Counted from the stretch's first letter, positions 1-8,566 are shown. The stretch: 64,000 nt of DNA from Streptomyces sp. NBC_01275 (GCF_026340655.1 NZ_JAPEOZ010000001.1:2666001-2730000), one strand, 5' to 3'. The notes: generated from the letters alone by a model not told the origin. Numbers and translations: made by a program.

Positions 1-2
1 CG

Positions 3-680
3 AGCGTCCTCGACGAGCTGGTCGAGCTGTGCTCCGGCGACGAGGAGAAGGCGCGGGAGGTGCTGGGGCTGAGCGAGGGGCTGCGGGGCGAGATCGCCAA
101 GAACACGGAGCTCAGGACGGCCGGGGCGCGGCCAGCCGGGGAGATCTACACGGGCGTGCTGTACGACGCCCTGGACCTGGCCTCGCTGGACGCGGCCGCG
201 AGGAGGCGCGCCGCGCGTTCGCTGCTGGTGTTCTCCGGGTTGTGGGGCGCCGTCCGGGTGACGGACCGGATCCCGTCGTACCGCTGCTCGATGGGCGTGA
301 AGCTGCCGGGGCTCGGCGCGCTGGGCGCGTACTGGCGGACGCCGATGGCGTCCGTGCTGCCCGAGGCGGCCGGGGACGGGCTGGTGCTGGACCTGCGGTC
401 GGCGGCGTACGCGGCCGCGTGGAAGCCCAAGGGCGAGGTGGCCGCGCGGACGGCGAGCGTACGGGTGCTGCACGCGCCGACCCGCAAGGTCGTCAGTCAC
501 TTCAACAAGGCGACCAAGGGGCGGATCGTACGGAGTCTGCTGACGTCGGGGATCGCCCCTGAGGGGCCGGCGGAGCTGGTGACGGTGCTGCGGGACCTCG
601 GGTACGTGGTCGAGGAGCAGGCGCCTGCGCGGGCGGGGGCTGCCTGGACGCTGGACGTGCTGGTGGACGAGGTCCACTGA
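3..680 (+). CDS. YaaA-family (DUF328/UPF0246) protein, 5' end missing
   Basis: The reading frame is open from the first complete codon at the left edge, so the true start lies outside the window; 225 C-terminal residues are visible. The sequence resembles the YaaA/DUF328 family, whose E. coli member limits free iron and DNA damage during peroxide stress. Visible family-like segments are YTGVLYDALDL, the central FSGLWGAVRVTDRIPSYRC block and a C-terminal SHFNKATKGRIVRSLL stretch. It is followed on the same strand, after about 110 bases, by the KDPG aldolase gene. The family assignment is fairly secure; a peroxide role in this organism is inferred. Confidence 0.8.
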   Translation, partial: SVLDELVELCSGDEEKAREVLGLSEGLRGEIAKNTELRTAGARPAGEIYTGVLYDALDLASLDAAARRRAARSLLVFSGLWGAVRVTDRIPSYRCSMGVKLPGLGALGAYWRTPMASVLPEAAGDGLVLDLRSAAYAAAWKPKGEVAARTASVRVLHAPTRKVVSHFNKATKGRIVRSLLTSGIAPEGPAELVTVLRDLGYVVEEQAPARAGAAWTLDVLVDEVH

Positions 681-789
681 CCGGAGACAAGTCGGGTCGG
701 GGCAGGGCCGGGGCAGGGCCGCAGCAGGGTCGTTGCAGCATATGCAATGACCTTTGCGTGGGTTGCATCCCGGGGGCAGGATGAGGCGC

Positions 790-1452
790 ATGACCTCACC
801 GCTGCCCCCCTCCTCGGCTGTCTCGGTCCTGGATCTGGCCCCCGTCGTGCCCGTGGTGGTCGTCCGGGACGTCGCCGACGCCGTGCCGTTGGCGCGGGCG
901 CTGGTGGCGGGCGGGCTGGCCGCGATCGAGGTGACGCTGCGCACGCCCGTCGCGCTCGACGCGATCCGGGAGATCTCCGGGGCGGTGCCGGAGGCGGTGG
1001 TCGGGGCCGGGACCGTGATCACGCCGGAGCAGGTGACCGCGTGCGCGGCGGCCGGCGCGCGGTTTCTGGTGAGCCCCGGCTGGACGGACACCCTGCTGTC
1101 GGCGATGTGGGCGTCCGGGATGCCGTTCCTGCCCGGGGTGTCGACCACGTCGGAGGTCGTGGCGCTGTTGGAGCGGGGGGTGCGGGAGATGAAGTTCTTC
1201 CCGGCGCAGGCGGCCGGCGGGACGGCGTATCTCGAGTCCCTGGCCGGCCCTCTCCCCCAGGCCCGCTTCTGCCCGACCGGCGGGATCGGCCCGGACAACG
1301 CGGCGGACTATCTGGCACTGCCCAACGTCGGCTGCGTGGGCGGGAGTTGGATGATCCCGGCGGAGGCGGTGGCGGCCCGGGACTGGGGGCGCATCGAGGA
1401 ACTGGCGCGAACCGCGGCCGGGCTCAGGAACGTGGCGGGCTCAGGGACGTAG
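790..1452 (+). CDS. eda: 2-dehydro-3-deoxy-phosphogluconate (KDPG/KHG) aldolase
   Basis: This 220-residue cytoplasmic class I aldolase cleaves KDPG to pyruvate and glyceraldehyde 3-phosphate and may also act on related keto acids. Recognisable family features are the IEVTLRT strand with the conserved glutamate, VGAGTVIT, FLVSPG, the Schiff-base lysine in EMKFFPA and the phosphate-binding CPTGGI motif. ATG 790 is preferred because an AGGATGAGG ribosome site lies just upstream; ATG 781 and TTG 754 are in frame alternatives. The last codons run into a tandem repeat, so the C-terminus (RNVAGSGT) may vary between strains. The gene converges on the RNase H gene. Confidence 0.9.
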   Translation: MTSPLPPSSAVSVLDLAPVVPVVVVRDVADAVPLARALVAGGLAAIEVTLRTPVALDAIREISGAVPEAVVGAGTVITPEQVTACAAAGARFLVSPGWTDTLLSAMWASGMPFLPGVSTTSEVVALLERGVREMKFFPAQAAGGTAYLESLAGPLPQARFCPTGGIGPDNAADYLALPNVGCVGGSWMIPAEAVAARDWGRIEELARTAAGLRNVAGSGT

Positions 1453-1521
1453 CGGGCTCAGAGGCGTGGCGGGCTCAGAGGCCGTGGCGGGCTCAGGAGC
1501 ATGGCGGGCTCAGGGACGTAG
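1431..1521. repeat. About five 18-bp tandem repeats (GTGGCGGGCTCAGRGRC-like)
   Basis: Five imperfect copies of a unit containing GCGGGCTCAG follow one another across the convergent 3' ends of the aldolase and RNase H genes. The first copies encode the aldolase C-terminus and the last overlaps the 3' end of the RNase H frame. Spacing varies between 17 and 19 bases. No unique spacers lie between the copies, so it is a minisatellite. Confidence 0.75.
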
Positions 1522-2868
1522 GTGGGACGTGTCGTTGAGGAGGCGGACGCTGGCGTTGCCGTCCGCGTAGTAGGCCACCGCCGAGAGCGAGGCCGCCGAC
1601 AGTTCCATCCGGAACAGGGACTCGGGCGGGGCGCCCAGGGCGAGCCGTACGAAGGTCTTGATCGGGGTCACGTGCGTGACGAGCAGGACCGTGCGGCCCG
1701 CGTACGCAGCCACCAGCCTGTCGCGGGCGACCGCGATCCGGTCGGCGGTCGCCGCGAAGCTCTCGCCGCCGCCGGTGGGTTCGGCCTCCGGATCGGCCAG
1801 CCAGGTGTTCAGGTCCTCCGGGAAACGCTCCCGCACCTCGCCGAAGGTCAGCCCCTCCCAGGCTCCGAAGTCGGTCTCCCGCAGCCCCTCGTCGAGCGTG
1901 ACCTCCAGACCGAGGCGAGCCGCGACGGCGTTGGCGGTCTGCCGGGTGCGGGCGAGCGGGGAGGCGACGATGTGCTGGATCGTCCCGCGCCGGGCGAGGG
2001 ACGCGGCGGCCCGCTCGGCCTGCTCCCTGCCGACGTCGGAGAGGGAGGGGTCGCTGCCGCCGCTGCCGGAGAACCGCTTCTCCGGGGTGAGGGGGGTCTC
2101 GCCGTGCCGGAGCAGGACGAAGGTGGCGGGGGCGCCCAGATCGGGGGCGGCCGCCCAGCCGACGGAGGGGGCGGCAGACGTACCGGACGTGCGGGACCTA
2201 CCGGTGGAGGCGGCTGCGACGCCGGAGGCGGCGCGGAGGTCGGCGTCCGTCTTCCCGGCGGAAGCGGAAGCGGGCGAGGGCTGCGTGGTCTCCGCCGTCG
2301 GGCGGGACTTGGCCAGCGCTTCGCGGGCCTTCGCCGCGCCCGCGGTGGCGTCGCCGGGCGGGCCCGACGGCTCCGGGACGGATGCCGCCGCGAGCTCCCT
2401 CGGCGTCGCCTTCAGCGCTGCCGTCGACGCCCCGGCGTCCCACTGCTCCCCCCGCTTGCCCGCGTCCATCGCCTCGTTGGCCAGGCGGTCGGCGTGCTTG
2501 TTCTGCTCGCGGGGGATCCACTCGTAGGCGACCTGCCCGGACGGAAGGATGCGGGCGGCCTCCGCGGCCAGCGGCTTCATGTCGGGGTGCTTGATCTTCC
2601 AGCGGCCCGACATCTGCTCGACGACGAGCTTGGAGTCCATGCGGACGCGCACCCGCGCCGACGGATCGAGTTCACGGGCGGCGCGCAGACCGGCCACCAG
2701 GCCCCGGTACTCGGCCACGTTGTTCGTGGCGACGCCGATGTACTCGGCCCGCTCGGCGAGGGTCTCCCCCGTCGTCGCGTCGATCACCACGCTGCCGTAG
2801 CCCGCGGGCCCCGGGTTGCCCCGGGAACCGCCGTCGGCCTCGACGATGAACTCCCGCACGGCTCGCAC
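1510..2868 (-). CDS. Bifunctional RNase HI / histidine (acid) phosphatase
   Basis: This is a 452-residue two-domain protein. The N-terminal 135 or so residues are RNase HI, with DGGSRGNPG, the catalytic glutamate in NNVAEYRGL, the aspartate in RMDSKLVVEQM and NKHADRLANEA. They are joined by a low-complexity Ala/Ser/Pro linker (about residues 145-245) to a phosphoglycerate-mutase-like phosphatase with LLRHGETPL and LVTHVTPIKT. The actinobacterial fusion (mycobacterial Rv2228c type) degrades RNA in RNA:DNA hybrids, and its phosphatase half has alpha-ribazole phosphatase (CobC) like activity. It lies 15 bases downstream of the zinc-ribbon gene and is probably co-transcribed with it and Nif3. Confidence 0.92.
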   Translation of the reverse strand: MRAVREFIVEADGGSRGNPGPAGYGSVVIDATTGETLAERAEYIGVATNNVAEYRGLVAGLRAARELDPSARVRVRMDSKLVVEQMSGRWKIKHPDMKPLAAEAARILPSGQVAYEWIPREQNKHADRLANEAMDAGKRGEQWDAGASTAALKATPRELAAASVPEPSGPPGDATAGAAKAREALAKSRPTAETTQPSPASASAGKTDADLRAASGVAAASTGRSRTSGTSAAPSVGWAAAPDLGAPATFVLLRHGETPLTPEKRFSGSGGSDPSLSDVGREQAERAAASLARRGTIQHIVASPLARTRQTANAVAARLGLEVTLDEGLRETDFGAWEGLTFGEVRERFPEDLNTWLADPEAEPTGGGESFAATADRIAVARDRLVAAYAGRTVLLVTHVTPIKTFVRLALGAPPESLFRMELSAASLSAVAYYADGNASVRLLNDTSHLRP

Positions 2869-2883
2869 GCTCCCCTTGTCTCC

Positions 2884-3627
2884 TTACAGACCCGACTCGG
2901 CCGTACGCACCAGGATGCGGCGGCAGTTCTCGCAGCGGACGACCGTGTCGCGCGCCGCCTTGCGGATCTCGTTGATGTCGGTGATCGCCAGTTCCTGGCG
3001 GCAACCCTGGCAGGTCCGCTGGTACAGCTTGGCCGCGCCGATGCCGCCCTGCTGCTCGCGCAGCTTGTCGTAGAGCTTGAGCAGGTCGGCGGGGACGGAG
3101 CCGGCGATGACCTCGCGCTCCTTGGTGACGGAGGCGGCCTCGCCGTCGATCTCCTCGAAGGATGCCTCCCGGCGGGCGGTCGCGTCGTCGATCTTCCCCT
3201 GGAAGGAGCCGACGCGCTCGGTCAGTTCGGCGGCCCGCTCCTGCGCGGCCTCGCGGCGCTCCATGATCTCCAGGACGACGTCCTCGAGGTCACCCTGACG
3301 CTTGGCGAGGGAGACGATCTCCTTCTGGAGGTTCTCCAGGTCCTTCGGGGAGGTGACGGCGCCGGAGTCGAGCCGCTGCTGGTCGCGGGCGGCGCGCTGA
3401 CGCACCTGGTCCACGTCCTGCTCGGCCTTGGTCTGCTCGCGGGCGGTGTCGCTCTCCTCGGTCTGCGCGGCCACCAGGAGGTCGCGCAGCTGGGTGAGGT
3501 CCTTGGTGAGCGACTCGATCTCGGCGTGCTCGGGCAGGGACCTCCGCTTGTGCGCGAGCTGCTGCAGGCGGACGTCGAGGGCCTGGACGTCGAGAAGTCG
3601 GATCTGGTCGGCGGGCTCGGCGTTCAG
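2884..3627 (-). CDS. Coiled-coil protein with C-terminal C4 zinc ribbon
   Basis: The 247-residue protein begins with a long charged helical hairpin (about residues 10-180, rich in Glu, Lys, Arg, Gln) and ends with a zinc ribbon whose ligands are seen in CQGC and CENC. It matches the CT398/zf-RING_7 type protein found in nearly all actinobacteria; its precise role is not established, though nucleic-acid or protein tethering is plausible. The start is inferred to be a CTG codon at 3627 whose last bases overlap the TGA of the Nif3 gene (CTGA), because homology begins at LNAEPADQIRLLDVQALD and no ATG, GTG or TTG fits there. A longer in-frame start exists upstream but would run through Nif3 coding sequence. 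Confidence 0.82.
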   Translation of the reverse strand: MNAEPADQIRLLDVQALDVRLQQLAHKRRSLPEHAEIESLTKDLTQLRDLLVAAQTEESDTAREQTKAEQDVDQVRQRAARDQQRLDSGAVTSPKDLENLQKEIVSLAKRQGDLEDVVLEIMERREAAQERAAELTERVGSFQGKIDDATARREASFEEIDGEAASVTKEREVIAGSVPADLLKLYDKLREQQGGIGAAKLYQRTCQGCRQELAITDINEIRKAARDTVVRCENCRRILVRTAESGL

Positions 3628-4526
3628 TTGGGGGCTCCCAAAGGGTCGGATGCGGTGGCGGACGCCGCGTGGGCGGTCCAGGGGTCGGTGACCGTCTTCG
3701 AGACGTGGACCCGAAGGCCCCATCCGTTGCGGTCGGAGATCTCGTCGAGCTGGGCGGCCGCCAGCTCGCACCAGGGCCATTCCGTGGCCCAGTGCGCGGC
3801 GTCGAGCAGCGCGAGAGGTCGGTGGGCGCCGTCGGCGCCGTGGGCGTTGTGGGCGTTGTGGGCGTTGTGGGCGCGGGCCTCGGAGGCGGGGTGGTGGCGC
3901 AGGTCCGCGGTGAGGAAGGCGTCCACGCCGGCCGCGCGAACATGGTCGAAGAGGCTGTCGCCGGACCCGCCGCTGACGGCGACCGTCCGCACGAGCGCCT
4001 CCGGGTCGCCCGCCACCCGGATGCCCTGCGCGGTCGCGGGCAGCCGCTCGGCGGCGCGGGCGGCGAGGTCGCGAACGGTGAGCGGATGGTCCAGCTCGCA
4101 GACCCGCCCGAGGCCGCGCCGCCCCTCGGGGTCGCTCGGGTCGGGCACGAGGGGCCGTACGACGCGCAGGTCGAGGGCGCCGGCGAGGGCGTCGCTGACC
4201 CCCGGGTCGGCGGTGTCGGCGTTGGTGTGGGCGACGTGGAGCGCGATGTCGTTCTTGATGAGGGTGTGCACGACCCGGCCCTTGAAGGTGGAGGCCGCGA
4301 CGGTCGTCGTACCGCGCAGATAGAGCGGATGGTGGGTGACGAGCAGCCCGGCGCCGAGCTTCACCGCCTCCTCGACGATCTCCTGAACGGGGTCCACGGC
4401 GAACAGCACCCGGGAGACCTCCTGCTCGGGTTCGCCCACGACGGTGCCGACCGCGTCCCAGGACTCGGCCCGCTCAGCGGGCCACAGATTCTCCAGCGCG
4501 GCGATGACTTCAAACAGACGGGGCAC
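3624..4526 (-). CDS. Nif3-like dinuclear metal-centre protein
   Basis: This 300-residue cytoplasmic protein belongs to the Nif3/YbgI (DUF34) family, toroidal hexamers with a two-metal site. Family signatures are the AESWDAVGTVVGEP opening, VTHHPLYLRG with the metal-binding HH, HVAHTNAD, the middle-domain GGSGDSLFDH and the C-terminal DAAHWATEWPW. Members have been linked to GTP cyclohydrolase-type or metal-handling roles, but the biochemical function is unresolved. A short in-frame tandem repeat inserts an AHNAHNAHNAH stretch after ASEAR. Its stop overlaps the start of the zinc-ribbon gene, so the two are translationally coupled. Confidence 0.9.
   Translation of the reverse strand: MPRLFEVIAALENLWPAERAESWDAVGTVVGEPEQEVSRVLFAVDPVQEIVEEAVKLGAGLLVTHHPLYLRGTTTVAASTFKGRVVHTLIKNDIALHVAHTNADTADPGVSDALAGALDLRVVRPLVPDPSDPEGRRGLGRVCELDHPLTVRDLAARAAERLPATAQGIRVAGDPEALVRTVAVSGGSGDSLFDHVRAAGVDAFLTADLRHHPASEARAHNAHNAHNAHGADGAHRPLALLDAAHWATEWPWCELAAAQLDEISDRNGWGLRVHVSKTVTDPWTAHAASATASDPLGAPN
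3837..3882 (-). repeat. In-frame 9-bp tandem repeat inside the Nif3 gene
   Basis: Copies of GTGGGCGTT (plus strand) give the residues Ala-His-Asn three times on the coding strand, flanked by imperfect copies. The unit length is a multiple of three, so copy-number change would keep the frame. The insertion sits in a surface loop between the middle and C-terminal domains (inferred from position). Confidence 0.7.
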
Positions 4527-4799
4527 GCCAAAAGGCTACCTGCCTGTTCTACGGGCCTGCACCGCCATGGTCGTCTCCGACTTTTCCGGCCTTCCGGGGG
4601 AGACCCGCCTCCTACCTCCCTCCCTTCTCCTCCCCCTGTCCACCGGGCCGTCGGACGGGCGGGCGGGTGGGCAAGGCACAGCGCATCCACCCCCCTCAGG
4701 CGAATCGCTTCTGCACCACTCTTATGAGGGAAGACGCCGCTCGGCGGTCCCACGTCCGCGCGTACGAAAACTAGCTTCGTCGCCGGAGGTGCCCGAACC

Positions 4800-6047
4800 A
4801 TGACGGCCTGTGCGATCGAACCCACCGCAGACGAAGCGGATGAAGCGGACGAAGCGACGGACTCCCGTTCGCCCCACGCGGACTGCGTGATCACGGCGGA
4901 CGGCGCCTACGCCGCACGCCTCGCCCGCGCCGGCGACTCCACTCCGGCCCCGGACCCGGACTCGAACCCCGACCCCGACGCCCCCGCCGACGCCCCCGCC
5001 TGGTTCCCCGAGCGCTGGACCCTGGACGGCCCCGAGCCGTACGCCGTGCCGTTGCCCGGCAACCAGCCCGAGGAACCCGGCACGGAGGTGCAGCCGATGG
5101 CCGACGGCCGGGTGCTCATCCGGCGCCTGGTGCAGCGGCGGCACGCCTTCTCCCTGCTGTACCCCACGGGACCTGACACGGGCGAGCTGCCGCTGGGCGC
5201 GGTGGAGTGCCCGGACGAGGGCACCCGGCTGAGCCTGCTGCCGCCGGCGCCCTGCGGTGAACGGGCATACGCCCTCGCCGTCGGCCCGTACACGACGACC
5301 GTATGGCTGGTGGCCGGCGGCTCCTTCGGCCCCGAGCACCTCGCCGAGCTCCCGGGCCGCTGCTCCGGCGGCGTCTGGCTGGACCGCACGGGCCGCATGC
5401 TCGCGCTGGACCGGGAGATCGGCGGCCGGACCAAGGCGATCGTGGTGGACCTGGAGCGGGGCGGCGAGGTCTCCCCGCTGTTGCAGATCGCCGCCGAGAG
5501 CGACGACCGTCTGCTGCTCGCCGACCCGGACAGCGGACTGCTCCTCATCCGCTCGGACGCCCCCTCACCGGGCGAGGCACGGTTGGGCTGGGGCGTCCTG
5601 GGCAGCACGCTGCCGGTCCGCTTCCCGGAGTGTCTGCGGCTGCCCGGCCGCACGGTGACCCCGTTCGCGATCCAGCCGGGTCAGGTGCTGCTGCCGGAGG
5701 GCTGCGCGGTGGCGCTGCGCATCGACGGACCGTTCGGCAGCTGGGTGGGGGCTTGGCGCCCGGCGGAGCGTCAACTCCACCAACTGGCGGCTCCCGAGGG
5801 GTGGTTGAGGGGAAGCGGGCTGTGGACGCCGGAGGGCGTGCTACGGCTGCCGTACGCGACGCGGTCGGAGCCGTGCGGGGTGGCTCGCCTGACCGTGCCG
5901 GAGGCGTCCGGGACCGTCGAGGGCGCCGCCCCGGACCCGTCCGCGGAACCGGAGCCCGCCCCCTCCCCCGAGCCCTCGGCCGCCGCCCCGGTCACCCGCC
6001 CGGTCCCCCTGCAACAGGCGCCCCTGGGCCGACTTGTAACGAACTAG
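4800..6047 (+). CDS. Conserved Streptomyces protein of unknown function
   Basis: I do not recognise a characterised family. The 415-residue product starts with an acidic N-terminus containing ADEADEADEA, followed by an Asp/Pro-rich segment (about residues 50-70), a globular region of about 280 residues and a Pro/Ala/Glu-rich tail. The globular part has many short strand-like segments ending in polar turns (for example GRVLIRRLVQRRHAFSLLYP, RTKAIVVDLERGG, DSGLLLIRSD), compatible with a beta-propeller or stacked beta fold, but this is only inference. No signal peptide or membrane helix is apparent, so it is probably cytoplasmic. The ATG follows a GCCGGAGGTGCCC ribosome site. It is divergent from the Nif3 operon. 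Confidence 0.75.
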   Translation: MTACAIEPTADEADEADEATDSRSPHADCVITADGAYAARLARAGDSTPAPDPDSNPDPDAPADAPAWFPERWTLDGPEPYAVPLPGNQPEEPGTEVQPMADGRVLIRRLVQRRHAFSLLYPTGPDTGELPLGAVECPDEGTRLSLLPPAPCGERAYALAVGPYTTTVWLVAGGSFGPEHLAELPGRCSGGVWLDRTGRMLALDREIGGRTKAIVVDLERGGEVSPLLQIAAESDDRLLLADPDSGLLLIRSDAPSPGEARLGWGVLGSTLPVRFPECLRLPGRTVTPFAIQPGQVLLPEGCAVALRIDGPFGSWVGAWRPAERQLHQLAAPEGWLRGSGLWTPEGVLRLPYATRSEPCGVARLTVPEASGTVEGAAPDPSAEPEPAPSPEPSAAAPVTRPVPLQQAPLGRLVTN

Positions 6048-6143
6048 CTGCGGTTGGCGTGGCCGCCTGGATTCGCCCCGCGGTGTGCTGGATAAAATCG
6101 CTCGGCTGTAAGAAAGATCATGTTGACGGGGTGAATTCTTCCG

Positions 6144-6302
6144 ATGAGCGACGCAAGCACCATGCAGCCGCTGTCCGCCGCCTCCCAGGAGGCCGCCGGT
6201 CACGGCCGGCACCGGGGTCCGGTCTCGTCCCAGGACGGCGACTCGGCCCCTCTCGGACGGCACCGCAAGCCGGCCGAGGACAAGGCGGAAGCAGCTGCCT
6301 GA
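6144..6302 (+). CDS. Small conserved Streptomyces protein (52 aa)
   Basis: A 52-codon frame runs from ATG 6144 to TGA 6302 and is immediately followed by a perfect intrinsic terminator, which argues that it is a real short transcript unit. The product is hydrophilic and disordered-looking, with repeated G-R-H-R motifs (GHGRHRGP and LGRHRKPAE) and an Ala/Glu/Lys tail, without cysteines or a membrane segment. The upstream stretch 6048-6143 is unusually AT-rich for this window (ATAAAAT, TAAGAAAGATCATG) and may hold its promoter. Function is unknown; the RHR repeats could suit RNA or protein binding. Confidence 0.6.
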   Translation: MSDASTMQPLSAASQEAAGHGRHRGPVSSQDGDSAPLGRHRKPAEDKAEAAA

Positions 6303-6308
6303 CAGTAC

Positions 6309-6354
6309 GCCGAAGGGGCTCCGGCCGTCTATGGACGACCGGAGCCCCTTCGGC
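6309..6354 (+). terminator. Strong intrinsic terminator
   Basis: A 16-bp perfect inverted repeat (GCCGAAGGGGCTCCGG and its complement) with a 14-base loop is followed by TTTCTT. It begins 6 bases after the stop codon of the 52-residue gene and faces the 3' end of the convergent SDR gene, so it may serve both strands. Confidence 0.9.
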
Positions 6355-6403
6355 TTTCTTCAACTTCTCCAGCCCTTGGGCCTTCTGCAACCCGTCGGCT
6401 TCT

Positions 6404-7351
6404 TCACGCTCCCCCACCCCGCCGCAGCCCCAGCACCTCTGCTGCCGCGAACGTCTCCTGTGCAGGCCGCTGCGCGTAGTGCGGCCCGAGTACGGCGTCG
6501 AGCTCGTCGTAGGTGAAGGCGTCCTGCTTGCTGTCGAACTTCGCCTGGACGCGCGGTCGTTCGACGACGGCGACCATGCCGCCGTGCACGACGAGCAGCT
6601 GTCCGTTGATCCGGGCGGCGGCCGGCGAGGCCAGGTAGCCGACCAGCGGGGCGACATGCTCGGGGGCCAGCGGGTCGAGCCCGTCGACGGGCTGCTCGAA
6701 CCCGGCGAAGACGTCCTCGGTCATCCTGGTGCGGGCGCGCGGACAGATGGCGTTGGCCGTCACGCCGTACTTGCCGAGCGCGAGGGCGCAGGACGTCGTC
6801 AGTCCGACGATCCCCCCTTTCGCCGCCGCGTAGTTGGGCTGTCCGGCCGAGCCCGCCACGAACGCCTCCGAGGAGGTGTTCACGATCCGCCCGTACACCG
6901 GGCCGCCCGCCGCCTTGGACCGCTCGCGCCAGTGGGCGGCGGCGAACCGGGTGGTGTTGAAGTGCCCTTTGAGGTGGACCCGGATGACGGCGTCCCACTC
7001 GCCCTCGGTCATGGAGAAGACCATGCGGTCGCGCAGGATGCCCGCGTTGTTGACCACGATGTCCAGTTTGCCGAACGCGGCCACCGCCGCCTCGACCAGC
7101 TCCCGCGCCTGCCCGAAGTCGGCGACGTCCCCGGTGTGCGCGAGCGCGGTCCCCCCGGCCGCCCGGATCTCCCGCGCGACCTCCTCGGCGGGGCCCGCCG
7201 ACGCCTCGCCCGACCCGTCCCGCCCCGGCTGCCCGTAGTCGTTGACGACGACGGCCGCGCCCAGCCGGGCCAGCTCCAGCGCCTCGGCCCGGCCCAGCCC
7301 GCGCCCGGCGCCGGTGACGATCGCCGACAGCCCCTCCAGTGGCAGTGCCAT
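6404..7351 (-). CDS. Short-chain dehydrogenase/reductase, Hsd4A-like
   Basis: The 315-residue cytoplasmic oxidoreductase has the classical SDR layout: TGAGRGLG dinucleotide site (residues 13-20), NNAGILRD (101-108), serine in NTSSEA and the catalytic YAAAK (Tyr174, Lys178). The long N-terminal VVVNDYG insert and the extended C-terminus resemble 3-hydroxyacyl-CoA or 17-beta-hydroxysteroid dehydrogenases of the peroxisomal MFE-2 / mycobacterial Hsd4A type, which oxidise 3-hydroxyacyl-CoA side-chain intermediates. It is the last gene of a minus-strand operon after ADH (17-base gap) and MaoC. The operon promoter region carries a KstR-like box, supporting a steroid or acyl-CoA role. Confidence 0.85.
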   Translation of the reverse strand: MALPLEGLSAIVTGAGRGLGRAEALELARLGAAVVVNDYGQPGRDGSGEASAGPAEEVAREIRAAGGTALAHTGDVADFGQARELVEAAVAAFGKLDIVVNNAGILRDRMVFSMTEGEWDAVIRVHLKGHFNTTRFAAAHWRERSKAAGGPVYGRIVNTSSEAFVAGSAGQPNYAAAKGGIVGLTTSCALALGKYGVTANAICPRARTRMTEDVFAGFEQPVDGLDPLAPEHVAPLVGYLASPAAARINGQLLVVHGGMVAVVERPRVQAKFDSKQDAFTYDELDAVLGPHYAQRPAQETFAAAEVLGLRRGGGA

Positions 7352-7368
7352 CCTCAAGTCCCCGTCCC

Positions 7369-8445
7369 TCAGATCTCGATGCACGTACGCAGAGCGGCCC
7401 CCGTGCGCATCTGGTCCAGCGCCTCGTTGATCTCGGCGAGCGGGACGCGGTGCGTGATCAGCCCGGTGAGGTCGATCCGGCCGGCCCGCCACAGGGCGAT
7501 GGTCCGCTCGTAGGAGCGCAGGACGTCCCCGCCGCCGTACATCGAGGGCAGGATGCGCTTCTCGTCGAAGAACAGCTCGAACATGTTGAGTTGGAGGTAG
7601 TCGTCCATGGCGCCCGCGCCGACGACGACGAGGGTGCCGCCGCGCCGGGTGTTGTCGTAGGCGGTGCGGGCGGTGGCGGAGCGGCCGACGACCTCGAAGA
7701 CGTAGTCGAACCCCTCGCCGCCGGTGACCTGTTGCTTCGCGCCGGGCAGCTCGTCCGGCGAAATGGCTTGCGTGGCACCGAACTTGAGTGCGGCCTCGCG
7801 GCGGGAGGCGACCGGGTCGACGGCGACGATCTCGGCGGCGCCCTTGAGCCGCGCGCCCTGGATCGCGGAGATGCCGACGCCGCCGCAGCCGATGACGGCC
7901 ACCGACGAACCGGCCTCCACGTCCGCGGTGTTGAGGGCGGCGCCCAGGCCCGTCGTCACCCCGCAGCCGATCAGCGCGGCGATGTCGAAGGGCACGTCGT
8001 CGGGGATCGGGACGGCGCAGCCCGCGTCGACCACGACCTCCTCGGCGAAGGTCCCGGTGCCGGCGAAGCCGAACAGGTCCCCGCCGGGGCGGCGGAAGTT
8101 GGGCGTGCCCGCGTTCATGAACCCGGCCAGGCACAGCTCGGTCTGGCCCCGCTTGCAGGCGGGACACGCGCCGCAGGCCGGCAGCCAGCAGACGACGACC
8201 CGGTCGCCGGGCTTGACCCGGGTGACGCCCTCCCCCACCTCCAGGACCTCGCCGGCGCCCTCGTGGCCGGGCACGAACGGCGCGGGCTGCGGCAGCACCC
8301 CGGCCATCGCGGACAGGTCCGAGTGGCACAGCCCGGTGGCCCGTACCCGGATCCTGACCCTGCCGGGGCCGAAGCCCACCGCCTCGACGTCGTCGAGGAT
8401 CTCCAGCTTGTCCTGGCCGATCTCGTGCAGTACGGCTGCGCGCAT
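7369..8445 (-). CDS. Zinc-dependent alcohol dehydrogenase (MDR family)
   Basis: This 358-residue medium-chain dehydrogenase has catalytic-zinc ligands in GLCHSDLS and GHEGAGEV, the four structural-zinc cysteines in CGACPACKRGQTELC and the NAD-binding IGCGGVG. It resembles the actinobacterial Zn-ADH group that oxidises long-chain or alicyclic alcohols; the aldehyde dehydrogenase encoded at 27-28.5 kb could use its product. It sits between MaoC and SDR in one operon, consistent with side-chain oxidation of a sterol or fatty alcohol. The substrate cannot be read from sequence. Confidence 0.87.
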   Translation of the reverse strand: MRAAVLHEIGQDKLEILDDVEAVGFGPGRVRIRVRATGLCHSDLSAMAGVLPQPAPFVPGHEGAGEVLEVGEGVTRVKPGDRVVVCWLPACGACPACKRGQTELCLAGFMNAGTPNFRRPGGDLFGFAGTGTFAEEVVVDAGCAVPIPDDVPFDIAALIGCGVTTGLGAALNTADVEAGSSVAVIGCGGVGISAIQGARLKGAAEIVAVDPVASRREAALKFGATQAISPDELPGAKQQVTGGEGFDYVFEVVGRSATARTAYDNTRRGGTLVVVGAGAMDDYLQLNMFELFFDEKRILPSMYGGGDVLRSYERTIALWRAGRIDLTGLITHRVPLAEINEALDQMRTGAALRTCIEI

Positions 8446-8472
8446 GGTGCGGCTCCCCTCAAGGCGTCCAGG

Positions 8473-8564
8473 GTTCAGTCAGGTCGTCCAAGTTCAGTCA
8501 AGTCATCGGGGTTCAGCAGGTCGTCCGGGTTCAGCAGGTCGTCCGGGTTCAGCAGGTCGTCCAG
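8473..8564. repeat. 18-bp tandem repeat between MaoC and ADH
   Basis: Three near-identical copies of GTTCAGCAGGTCGTCCGG (8511-8564) are preceded by two decayed copies. They fill the gap between two genes of the same operon and end three bases before the MaoC stop codon. Being 18 bp, each unit encodes LNPDDL in the minus frame beyond the MaoC stop, but this is probably not translated. It could form mRNA structure between the cistrons. Confidence 0.8.
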
Positions 8565-8566
8565 GT

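Noticed and set aside
1522..4323. Plus-strand open frame of 933 codons opposite RNase H, zinc-ribbon and Nif3 genes
   Set aside because: Antisense shadow; all three minus-strand products have recognisable catalytic or metal-binding motifs.
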